64,000 bases of DNA from NCBI GenBank assembly GCA_016191845.1, contig JACPVF010000016.1:310001-374000 (forward strand). Direction: 5' to 3'. This DNA is from Chloroflexota bacterium (GTDB lineage: Bacteria > Chloroflexota > Anaerolineae > Anaerolineales > Villigracilaceae). A program made the position numbers and the translations under genes. Of the stretch, positions 35,372 through 42,996 are shown in pieces. The notes under the pieces were generated by a model, which was given only the letters and a program-made list of their open reading frames with translations, ran no database searches and had not been told where the DNA came from. Each line of letters begins with the position of its first letter. The stretch's first letter is position 1.

Positions 35372-35622
35372 TTTTCTTCTTGTCCTTCTTCGGGGGGCGT
35401 GTTAAAAAGGATCAGCAATTCCCGCGCCCGTTCGAGGTTTTCCTTCGGCACATATATTTCCACGGGACCAAACTCGTCCGCCGTGAACGGATAGGTGCTG
35501 GGCATGCCCGTCTCGCGGATGATCTCCACGGGGACGTCATTGGCCTGCAGGTAACTTTGCAGTACCTCGGCCTGGATCAACCCATCGATCTGGGTCAGGA
35601 GTTCCCACGACAATTTATCCAT
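35368..35622 (-). CDS. DUF2007 family small protein
   Basis: 84 residues; GGAGG precedes ATG 35622. It resembles the DUF2007 'putative signal transducing protein' fold: AEVLQSYLQANDVPVEII, FGPVEIYVPKENLERAREL. It starts two bases after the YwiC-like stop and overlaps the DsrE gene, so it belongs to the operon. The function is unknown. Confidence 0.7.
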   Translation of the reverse strand: MDKLSWELLTQIDGLIQAEVLQSYLQANDVPVEIIRETGMPSTYPFTADEFGPVEIYVPKENLERARELLILFNTPPEEGQEEK

Positions 35623-35624
35623 GT

Positions 35625-36455
35625 CTACCTCCAACAAAGGATGAACAGGATCGTCCACAACGTGCTGACGATCAACTGACGGATGCCGATGGCGGTGGGC
35701 TTCCAGCCCACGGCAGGATGGGTGACGCCCCAAACGGTCTCAGCCCATTGGACGAGGAACGGCAGGAAGATCCACTGCGGCTGGAAGTGGATCCAGCCGA
35801 GGATCAGGGCCAGCGCCAGGTTGAAGGACGTGTACAGGAAGGCCCGCTGGCCCATCTGCCATCCTTCGCTTCGGGTCAGACCCTTCGACGGGCTCAGGGC
35901 GGCTCGTTCCCGTTGTTCGAGCCGCAAATAGGCGTACACGATGCTCCCCGAACTCTGCAGCCAGGTCCATAGCCACAGCCACCAGCCTTCGGCGGCATAG
36001 TGACCGAGCCCCACCCAGTAGGCGGCGGGTGCAGCCAGCGCCAGCACGCCCGTGGCGAGGATTTCCACGCCCGCCTGTCGGCGCTCGGCGCGTTTCGAGA
36101 CCAGGATCAGGTGCCAGGCAAAGACGGGCGCGCCAGGCACGGCCAGAAACAGCACATAAGTGAAGCCACGCACGATCAAATATCCCAATGCCAGCAGGAT
36201 GACCGTTCCGTAGAGGATGATCCAAAAGCGAGCGGCGGGCAGGTCCGTGCGCGGACGGCGTCCCGCGTAGGCTTTGACGGCCATGGTCACAGGTTGGCGG
36301 ATCAGGAAGGCGGCCATCGCGGCGATGACCAATGCCAGGGAGGCGGCGGTGAATCGCCCGCCTGCGAACAGTCCCACCAGCAGCGGACTGAGGATAAACA
36401 CCCACGAGCCGTGGTCTTGCGGAAGGGCGATCTGGCGGCGAAGATAGCTCTGCAT
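35625..36455 (-). CDS. ywiC: YwiC-like membrane protein
   Basis: 276 residues from ATG 36455, with about seven helices. The opening IALPQDHGSWVFILSPLLVG is the YwiC-family signature. The ATG lies seven bases after TATAAT and has no ribosome site, so the message may be leaderless. In the second half an extra segment (LSPSKGLTRSEGW) is encoded by a REP-like palindrome inserted in frame. The molecular role of YwiC is not established. It heads the operon with DUF2007, DsrE, cytochrome c-b and Rieske. Confidence 0.78.
   Translation of the reverse strand: MQSYLRRQIALPQDHGSWVFILSPLLVGLFAGGRFTAASLALVIAAMAAFLIRQPVTMAVKAYAGRRPRTDLPAARFWIILYGTVILLALGYLIVRGFTYVLFLAVPGAPVFAWHLILVSKRAERRQAGVEILATGVLALAAPAAYWVGLGHYAAEGWWLWLWTWLQSSGSIVYAYLRLEQRERAALSPSKGLTRSEGWQMGQRAFLYTSFNLALALILGWIHFQPQWIFLPFLVQWAETVWGVTHPAVGWKPTAIGIRQLIVSTLWTILFILCWR
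35865..35899. repeat. REP-like palindrome inside the YwiC-like gene
   Basis: CTTCGCTTCGGGTCAG and CCCTTCGACGGGCTCAGGG resemble the repeats inserted in the RHS remnant (17698-17721). The gene stays in frame through it. Confidence 0.65.
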
Positions 36456-36480
36456 GGCAAGGATTATATGATGAAATGAA

Positions 36481-36508
36481 ACTCCCGCGGTCATGAAATC
36501 GCGGGAGT
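36481..36508. terminator. Hairpin between ywiC-like and downstream genes
   Basis: ACTCCCGCG and CGCGGGAGT form a perfect 9-bp stem around 10 nt. It sits just upstream of the ywiC-like start and after the minus-strand gene ending at 36593, so it can terminate that gene. Next to it (about 36555) is the short repeat-like ACACGAAGGACACAAAGG. Confidence 0.6.
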
Positions 36509-36592
36509 ATTGTCAGGATTTTGGGACAGAAATTGGGGGATTTTGCCTATTTTAAACACGAAGGACACAAAGGTTACGAAGGATGAGCGGGA

Positions 36593-36898
36593 CTACTCTT
36601 CAAACTCATCTTCCTCGAATCCCAGCGCGTTGAAATCCAGCTCGGGCTCGTCCAACGGATCCTTGGGTTCGGGGTTCATGGGGATTACCCACAGTCCGCC
36701 CTCGTACATCAACTCCGCCACGTGGTACGGCTTCGGCAGGGACTCGAAATCCTGTCCCGCCATGCACTCGAGGATCAACGCCTGCGGCGGCTTGACCTTC
36801 TTGAAACTCTTCTGCACCTGTCCGAGAAAGTACTTGGCACTCTCGTTCGAGACGCCGAATTGTGACGCGATGATTTCGTAGGGTTTGGGGTTGGACAT
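36593..36898 (-). CDS. Unknown small acidic protein
   Basis: 101 residues from ATG 36898 (MSNPKPYEIIASQFGVSNES), with a helix-turn-helix-like start (IIASQFGVSNESAKYFLGQV) and a very acidic end. TATAAT lies exactly seven bases before the ATG and there is no ribosome site, which suggests a leaderless message. No family is recognised; the N-terminal segment could be a small DNA-binding or UBA-like fold. Confidence 0.6.
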   Translation of the reverse strand: MSNPKPYEIIASQFGVSNESAKYFLGQVQKSFKKVKPPQALILECMAGQDFESLPKPYHVAELMYEGGLWVIPMNPEPKDPLDEPELDFNALGFEEDEFEE

Positions 36899-37032
36899 GG
36901 GAGGGATTATAGCAAAGTCCGTGGTAAAAAAGATATATTTTGCTGTATACTTTTTTAGGATGTCCGAGGCGGGGAAGCAGGTCAACGGGTTGTTCGAGCC
37001 CTTGCTGGCGGAGAGCTTTCACGGAGGACGAA

Positions 37033-37761
37033 ATGGCCAAAAGGATTCAAGAATCCATTTCTATGCAAAAGGAAAAGGAAAACGACACTCCCCCTGGCAT
37101 TCTCATCCAGGAATATAACAGCCTGGTCAGTCTGTATACCCATTCAGAAAATACATTATTTTCCATATTCAACTTTTACGTCACTTTGCTGACAACCATC
37201 ACGGGTGCCATCGTTGTTGTTTTTCAACTAAGTGAAAAGAACGCGGACAGCCCATTTGGCACTATTCTTGTGTTGCTTGTGTTTATTGTGCTAATTGGCA
37301 TTATTACACAGGATGCTCTCATTCATAAAAACTGCGACCTTGCTCATTTTGCGCTGGCGATTAATTCCATAAAATCTCACTTACTTAAAAAGCATCCCGA
37401 TGCGCAACAATATGTGTTTTATATGTGGGATTTACATGTTCGAGTCAATCCTCTTAAATATAAAATCACATTGGATGAGAAGATTGATAAATACCTATGG
37501 TGGATGTTGCCCATTGGGATGCAGCAGTTATTTGTCAGTTTGATGAACAGTTTTGCCCTTGGTTTATTCGTAATAATGCTTGTGGCTGTTTATGGCGATC
37601 TTCAATTGAATTTGTTGAAACTCTTTATTGCTATTCCCTTTGTAATTGTTTTTTCCTTTGTCGCTCAGTGTACTTATGCCAATGTCAAGTTTAACCATAG
37701 AATCAGACGATCAGCTATTGCAATGAATGGGCAATTGCAAGAATGGATCGGATCACGATAA
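37033..37761 (+). CDS. Unknown four-helix membrane protein, AT-rich
   Basis: 242 residues starting MAKRIQESISMQKEK at ATG 37033, behind GGAGG. Two pairs of membrane helices (FYVTLLTTITGAIVVVF, TILVLLVFIVLIGIITQ, then LFVIMLVAVY and LFIAIPFVIVFSFVAQ) flank a soluble middle segment. The DNA is much more AT-rich than its neighbours, suggesting transfer. An upstream ATG at 36960 reads MSEAGKQVNGLFEPLLAES and would join this frame as FTEDEMAKRIQ if one T of the TTT at 37017-37019 were absent, so a frameshifted longer gene is possible. No function is recognised. Confidence 0.6.
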   Translation: MAKRIQESISMQKEKENDTPPGILIQEYNSLVSLYTHSENTLFSIFNFYVTLLTTITGAIVVVFQLSEKNADSPFGTILVLLVFIVLIGIITQDALIHKNCDLAHFALAINSIKSHLLKKHPDAQQYVFYMWDLHVRVNPLKYKITLDEKIDKYLWWMLPIGMQQLFVSLMNSFALGLFVIMLVAVYGDLQLNLLKLFIAIPFVIVFSFVAQCTYANVKFNHRIRRSAIAMNGQLQEWIGSR

Positions 37762-37957
37762 CGAAGTGTGGTAGCGACCGAAGGAGGTGTCGAGTTGCTG
37801 GAGCACGTCTGAGGCGAGGGAGGAACTCGGCGCACTGAGCTTGTAAGGGAGTAGCATTTTGATTCTGTTTTGCGTCGGGGGTGGTGGAAATCACGCTTCA
37901 ATCGTGCTATGCTATCCATAGTCGCAATTTTGCTTTTTTCAAGTCGGAGGGTTTTCC
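37762..37957. other. Intergenic region
   Basis: 196 bp. A minus-strand open frame of 98 codons crosses it, but it lacks a ribosome site and overlaps the membrane-protein gene, so I do not accept it. The right end has GGAGGG, the ribosome site of the next gene. Confidence 0.4.
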
Positions 37958-39259
37958 ATGTCGGTTGCATCTGAACTCATCGCACGCGCGGCGGAACTAT
38001 CGCGGGCGGGGCGCAAGGGGGAGGCCCGCGGCCTGCTCCAGGAAGCCCTGCTGCAGGAGCCCGCCAACGAGCGGGCCTGGCTCTGGTATGTGGATACCTT
38101 CCAGACTGCGGAGGAACGGATCAAGGCCCTGCGCGGCATGTTGACCTTCCTCCCGAATCACCCGACTGCCACCCGCGCCCTGGCAGCGCTGGAGGCGCAA
38201 TCCCCGCGTCCTGCCGCACCTCCGCCTACAACTGCTCCCGTTCCCGTGGCTGCTCCTCCGCCCGCAGCTCGTCCTACACTCTCGCCTGAGGTTTTAGCTG
38301 CCCTGCCGAAGAAGAAGGCAGGCAGCGTTCCTGCTGCGCCGCCCAGGCCGTCGCCGAGGGCCGCGATTCCCACCCCCGCCGCCCCGTCCCGTGCGTGGAC
38401 TCCGACCAACGGGGCGATGATCGCCCTGCTCCTGTTGACCCTGTTGGCGTTTATTTTCGGTGGGGTAGGGTTGATCCAGGCGATCTCCGCCCGCTCCCAG
38501 CTTGTGGACCTGCAACAGGCCAACACGTCGTTGAACGCACAGGTCCTCACGCTGACGTCCCAACTGACCGACGAAAGATCCCGAACCCAGGCCCTGCAAA
38601 CGGAACTAACCGACTTGAAGAAAACCGCCCTGCTGCCGCCGTATATTTCCATCGCCAATCGCAGCATGCAGATCGCCTTCGTGACCACCCAGGCGAAGAA
38701 TGAAATCTGGGATGTCTCGTTCGATGCGCTCGAATACGAATTGCAGCGCGGCGCCTACGTGCGCTACAACCTCGACGGCGACAGCTCCATGTGGCTGATC
38801 TTGAACAACGAGTACACGGGCGAGTCTTACCGCGTGGTCAACATGCCCGCCTTTGTCGATCCCTCCTCGTTCGACCAGGTCATCCCCGACCTGTATTCCG
38901 AGGCGGGTAGTGACGATGCCTTCATCCGCGAGGTGTGGAATATCGTCACGCAATTGGCCACCTACTCGGGCGACATCGGCGAGACGCCGCGCTACCCGCT
39001 CGAGACCTTCCTGGCGGGTGGCGGCGACTGTGAGGATACCTCCATCCTCTTTGCCAGCATGATCCGTGCCGCGCCTGTGTCCTGGGACGTGGAATTGATC
39101 TTCATGGACATCGACAACCCCACCCATCCGCTGGACGTGAATCATGTAATTGTGTACATCAATACGGGCAGTCGCGAATATCGCATCGAGACCACCGAGC
39201 ACAAAGTGATGGAGCCTTATACGGATGGAGTCAACGGCTGGTATTTCAAGGTGCCGTAG
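37958..39259 (+). CDS. TPR-like, membrane-anchored transglutaminase-like protein
   Basis: 433 residues; GGAGGG before ATG 37958. A TPR-like N-terminus (AAELSRAGRKGEARGLLQEA, LQEPANERAWLWYV) is followed by a Pro/Ala-rich linker, one membrane helix at about 150-170 (MIALLLLTLLAFIFGGVGL), a coiled coil (170-220) and an extracellular transglutaminase-like domain with GGGDCEDTSILFASMIRA (catalytic Cys), NHVIVYI (His) and a later acidic residue. Bacterial relatives are often peptidases or structural proteins rather than cross-linking enzymes. The function is open. Confidence 0.7.
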   Translation: MSVASELIARAAELSRAGRKGEARGLLQEALLQEPANERAWLWYVDTFQTAEERIKALRGMLTFLPNHPTATRALAALEAQSPRPAAPPPTTAPVPVAAPPPAARPTLSPEVLAALPKKKAGSVPAAPPRPSPRAAIPTPAAPSRAWTPTNGAMIALLLLTLLAFIFGGVGLIQAISARSQLVDLQQANTSLNAQVLTLTSQLTDERSRTQALQTELTDLKKTALLPPYISIANRSMQIAFVTTQAKNEIWDVSFDALEYELQRGAYVRYNLDGDSSMWLILNNEYTGESYRVVNMPAFVDPSSFDQVIPDLYSEAGSDDAFIREVWNIVTQLATYSGDIGETPRYPLETFLAGGGDCEDTSILFASMIRAAPVSWDVELIFMDIDNPTHPLDVNHVIVYINTGSREYRIETTEHKVMEPYTDGVNGWYFKVP

Positions 39260-39400
39260 TAATGTTTGATCGGATGCTGGGGTGATAAATCATTACGGCA
39301 GTTTGCCAAAAGGAAAACCCACCGCAGGGTCTCAATCTGCCTGCCACGCGATGGTTTTCCGTTGTCCTCTTTCTGGCGGGCAGACATGGCAGGAGGCGCC

Positions 39401-41032
39401 ATGAACAATTACCTGTTGCTGGTGGATACCTATGAGGCGGAGACAATCGATGAAAACACCCTGGTGGCGAACAACGTTGCTGGCATGATCGTCCGCCTGA
39501 ATCATATCGAGGGTGGTCATCATCTGGATGAAACGTTTACGAACCAATGGGCGGAGACGGGGATGGCGGGGTTGGTGCGGATTCCCTACTTTGTCTATAA
39601 CCCCTGGGTCGACGGCCCGACCAATTACGAGTGGCTGGTCAAGCACATGCCTTACGAAGCGGGCGCCGTCATGGTGGATGTGGAGGTCCGAAAGTCGGGT
39701 TATGCGCCAGGGAAATACAGGGAAGAACTGGAAAAATTCAATGCTCTGGCCAAAGCCAAATGGAATGTGATGCTCTACACGGGAGAGGGTTATCTGGACC
39801 TTTTGGATTCCTGGCCGACGGACCTGCCCTATTGGTGGGCGCAGTACCCTGCTGCCTTGTATCCGAAGAAGGCGGAGAAACGTACCTGGGCGCAGGTCAG
39901 GACTTCCGTGGATGGCTTGCCTGGCCCAGACAATGCGGACAAGGTGCCTGGTGGCGTTTGGAAATTATGGCAGGCCTCAGGTGACCGTCTGATCCTGTCT
40001 GGCAGCGCCAAGCCCATCGATGTCAACGTCTTCCCTGGAACGCTGGCGGATCTCAAAGCCTGGGCGAATGAAAAGGAAGTGATCGACCCCAATCCCTTCG
40101 TCGAAGAACATGGCACTCCCTTCGACGGGGTCGAATATCACAAGGTGTACCGCTTCAACTCCCATTGCTTCGTTACTGTGATCGACCCTGCAGGCAAGAG
40201 TTTTCTGGTGACGAAGTTCGCCCACAGGAAGGTGTCCACTGTGGCGCGCGAACTTGGCGCCCAGATCGTCATCAACGGCGGAGCCTATCGCGGGACCAGC
40301 GCTGTTGGGTTGCACGCCTCCCAGGGACAGGTCTTCACGCCCGTATCCGAATATGAGCCCTGGGTCAATCTGACCGAGAATCAGCAACCGCAGATCAACC
40401 CGTATAACTCCAAGGCGAAGAAATATAACGCCCTGGCGGGAAAGCGCTACATCGTCAAATCGGGTGCGATCAGCCCGAATACCTCCAATGCGTGGAAGGA
40501 GGTCCATCCGCGCACGCTGGTAGGCGTGACCCAGGATGGGAAGCTGATCGAGTGCGTTGTGGATGGGCGGCAGGGTCCCAGGAATATCGGTGTCAACCTC
40601 TACGATGCGGCGCGCATCATGATCGAGTTCGGCGCCTGGGAGGCCATCGACCTGGACGGTGGCGGCAGCAGCACCATGTGGGTCAAAGACAAGGTGGTCA
40701 ACTCGCCCATTGAGGATGGCGTGCCAGGACAGGAACGATTGGTGGGCGACCATCTCGTCATGTGGGTGGGCGGGGTCATTGTGCCCCCGAGCAAGGATTA
40801 CGAGGTGGTCAAGCCCGTCAAGCCGCGCAAGACCCCCAGCATGTTCGAGACCAGCACCAAGCCAAATCTGCCCATTGGAACTCTTTTCCAGAGTGAGGTC
40901 ACGCAGGCGGTGACGGAGACCATCCCCGCTGTGAATGGCAAGGAGTACACCATCGTCTGGGTCCAGATGCCTGACCTGTACTGGGTTCCCAAATTTTACA
41001 AATCTGAGTACGTCAGAAATCTGTTGGGTTGA
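39401..41032 (+). CDS. GH25-like domain fused to phosphodiester glycosidase (NAGPA) domain
   Basis: 543 residues; AGGAGG precedes ATG 39401 (MNNYLLLVDTYEAETIDENT). The N-terminal half resembles a GH25 lysozyme barrel (GMIVRLNHIEGGHHLDETF, VMVDVEVRKSGYAPGKY, PYWWAQYP, KLWQASGDRLILSG). The C-terminal half is a NAGPA/DUF2233 domain with VINGGAYRGTSAVG and IDLDGGGSSTMW. No signal peptide is seen from this start. The pair suggests action on phosphate-linked cell-wall glycans or N-acetylglucosamine caps, perhaps from a phage-like origin. A very strong terminator follows. Confidence 0.8.
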   Translation: MNNYLLLVDTYEAETIDENTLVANNVAGMIVRLNHIEGGHHLDETFTNQWAETGMAGLVRIPYFVYNPWVDGPTNYEWLVKHMPYEAGAVMVDVEVRKSGYAPGKYREELEKFNALAKAKWNVMLYTGEGYLDLLDSWPTDLPYWWAQYPAALYPKKAEKRTWAQVRTSVDGLPGPDNADKVPGGVWKLWQASGDRLILSGSAKPIDVNVFPGTLADLKAWANEKEVIDPNPFVEEHGTPFDGVEYHKVYRFNSHCFVTVIDPAGKSFLVTKFAHRKVSTVARELGAQIVINGGAYRGTSAVGLHASQGQVFTPVSEYEPWVNLTENQQPQINPYNSKAKKYNALAGKRYIVKSGAISPNTSNAWKEVHPRTLVGVTQDGKLIECVVDGRQGPRNIGVNLYDAARIMIEFGAWEAIDLDGGGSSTMWVKDKVVNSPIEDGVPGQERLVGDHLVMWVGGVIVPPSKDYEVVKPVKPRKTPSMFETSTKPNLPIGTLFQSEVTQAVTETIPAVNGKEYTIVWVQMPDLYWVPKFYKSEYVRNLLG

Positions 41033-41044
41033 CCTTCCTGAATG

Positions 41045-41078
41045 AGAACAGGCTTCGGGTTATCCCGAAGCCTGTTCT
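41045..41078. terminator. Strong terminator hairpin
   Basis: AGAACAGGCTTCGGG and CCCGAAGCCTGTTCT form a perfect 15-bp stem with a 4-nt loop, between the glycosidase gene and the convergent YeeE/YedE gene. Confidence 0.85.
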
Positions 41079-41130
41079 GGCTCCTCACGGGATTCAGTGG
41101 CGTTCTGATCCCTGAAATGGAAAGATGGTA

Positions 41131-42405
41131 CTAGCCGCAGCCGCCGCCGCTCTTATCGCGTTTGAGCTGCAGGACGATCTTCTGCGCGAAGGTCAGTTTC
41201 TCGTATTCGATCGGGCTGGGCGAGCAGGATTTGTAGCCCGCACCTAGGGCGGCAGTGAAGGTGTACTTCAACTGGTCGTCACCCGCATTCAGGTTGGGCT
41301 GGAATTGGGGGTCGTCCTTGCCGAAGAAGGCAATCCAGTTGTTCACTCCGCCTTCGAGGATGTAGACGTTCGGTACGCTCGAAGCCGACAGGGTCTTCCA
41401 TGCTTTCACGGCAGCGGTCTCATCATTGCTCATCACAATGAAGACCGAGTTGGCAGGCGGCTCGCTCAGCAGGGTGGGGATGACCTCGGTCAGACGGTCC
41501 AGCGGTACGTTGACGGCATCCTGGATGTGGTACAGGTTGTAATCCGCTTCGGAACGCACATCGAGGTAGATCGGATTCATGGACTGGTTATACTGCGCTT
41601 TGAAAGCCTCGGCGGGCGAGATGAAGACCAGCCGTTTCTCCAGCATCTGATCCGCGGTATAGGCTACTTGTTCCCCGTTCACGGTGCGGGTGAAGGTCAA
41701 CTTGACGTAACGCGAGTCGAGGCTGGGCTGGCCGATGAAGACCACAGCCAAAGCCACGGCCACCAACGCACCTGCACCGACCAGGCGCAGCTTCGGCTCA
41801 TGAGACATGTCCTTCTTGCCGATGATGCGCTCCAACTGCTCCGAACCCCAGAACATGAACAGGGCCATCAGCACGATCAGAAGCACCACCACGCCGACAG
41901 GCAGGTGGAAGACCTGGTCGAGCGTAAGGCGGCCGAGATAGCCCGCGTTGTTGTACCACTGGGTGAAATACTGCTCGGTTTCACCGAACAGGAAGGCGCC
42001 CACGAAACCACCCAACATGAACATCATGCCGTCGATCTTGCCCGTGGAGGCCGAGGCCAGTGAGGTGGTGGGGCAGAAGCCGCCGACGATGAAGCCCACG
42101 CCCATGATCAAACCGCCAAGCACACCCGAGGCGATGTAGGTCGTGTTGACCCACACCTGGCTGAAATCCAGGATGCCCAGGCCAACCGCCCCGAAGAGCA
42201 GCACCATGGCGGTGACGATGGCGGTGAACATGACCTTGAGGACGGTCAGTTCCTTGAAGTAGAACTGCGCGGCCAGTTTGGCGCTGTTGCCAAAGCCCGA
42301 CATTTCAAGCGTAAACCCGAAAGCGAAGCCAACCACGCCGAAGAGGACGTACGTCCATGGGTTGGCGGCACTGACAGCAATAAAGCTTTGAAGTGGGAAT
42401 TGCAT
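41131..42405 (-). CDS. YeeE/YedE transporter fused to a Cys-less rhodanese domain
   Basis: 424 residues; AGGAGG before ATG 42405. The first about 230 residues are a YeeE/YedE membrane domain with the conserved GGFCPTTSLASASTGK (Cys needed for thiosulfate/sulfide relay in characterised YeeE). After another helix a rhodanese-like domain (270-385) follows: YLDVRSEADYNLYHIQDAVN and VYILEGGVNNW are intact, but the active-site loop reads IVMSNDETAAV, so the catalytic Cys is Ser. The protein ends KSGGGCG, a Gly-Gly-Cys tail that could itself carry sulfur. It is the last gene of the sulfur operon. Confidence 0.85.
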   Translation of the reverse strand: MQFPLQSFIAVSAANPWTYVLFGVVGFAFGFTLEMSGFGNSAKLAAQFYFKELTVLKVMFTAIVTAMVLLFGAVGLGILDFSQVWVNTTYIASGVLGGLIMGVGFIVGGFCPTTSLASASTGKIDGMMFMLGGFVGAFLFGETEQYFTQWYNNAGYLGRLTLDQVFHLPVGVVVLLIVLMALFMFWGSEQLERIIGKKDMSHEPKLRLVGAGALVAVALAVVFIGQPSLDSRYVKLTFTRTVNGEQVAYTADQMLEKRLVFISPAEAFKAQYNQSMNPIYLDVRSEADYNLYHIQDAVNVPLDRLTEVIPTLLSEPPANSVFIVMSNDETAAVKAWKTLSASSVPNVYILEGGVNNWIAFFGKDDPQFQPNLNAGDDQLKYTFTAALGAGYKSCSPSPIEYEKLTFAQKIVLQLKRDKSGGGCG

Positions 42406-42414
42406 GTCAGCCTC

Positions 42415-42969
42415 CTAATTCCACAATTTGCGGACGAAATAGGCCAGCGCGTAGGCGCTGCCGAAGATGGAGAACATGATCAGCCACGAACCCGCCGCAA
42501 GCGTGGTACCGCCTGTCAGCGCCTGGCCCGAGGTGCAGCCGCGCGCCATGCGCGCGCCGTACAGGAAGATCACGCCGCCCAGGAAGGCCATCAGCCAGCG
42601 GGTGCGGACCGAGATGTTCGGGCCCTTGGTGGTCTCGAATTTCAGGCGTCCATTGAACAGGCCCGAGGTGAAGCCGCCCAACAGGGCGCCGAAGAAGACG
42701 GGCACGATCCAATCGTCCAGCGGATTCTTGTCACCGCCCGCCATTTTGAGCAGGTAGGGATTGTTGTCCACGTGCGAAGGGCTGATCGCATCCACGATGG
42801 CCGCGTCGATGCGGCTGGTGGCGCCCGAGGAACCGAGTCCGTTGCCCGTCAGGAGCAGAGCCAGGAACAACACGATGCCCAGTACCATCCCGCCAAAATA
42901 GGGATGTACGTACGGTCTCGGAGTTTTCGGGAAGAGGCCCCTGGGTTTTGCAGGAGTAGCAGTTGTCAT
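42415..42969 (-). CDS. YeeE/YedE family transporter, second subunit
   Basis: 184 residues from ATG 42969 (MTTATPAKPRGLF), behind AAGGAGA. About four helices and the family core ARGCTSGQALTGG with its conserved Cys. It would complete a two-part sulfur-compound channel with the neighbouring fusion protein, nine bases downstream. The substrate is thiosulfate by family analogy. Confidence 0.85.
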   Translation of the reverse strand: MTTATPAKPRGLFPKTPRPYVHPYFGGMVLGIVLFLALLLTGNGLGSSGATSRIDAAIVDAISPSHVDNNPYLLKMAGGDKNPLDDWIVPVFFGALLGGFTSGLFNGRLKFETTKGPNISVRTRWLMAFLGGVIFLYGARMARGCTSGQALTGGTTLAAGSWLIMFSIFGSAYALAYFVRKLWN

Positions 42970-42996
42970 GATAAGTCTCCTTGTCACTAACGCGGA

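Noticed and set aside
37674..37970. Minus-strand 98-codon frame between the membrane protein and the TPR gene
   Set aside because: It overlaps a supported gene, has no ribosome site and a Ser/Pro-rich translation without family features.
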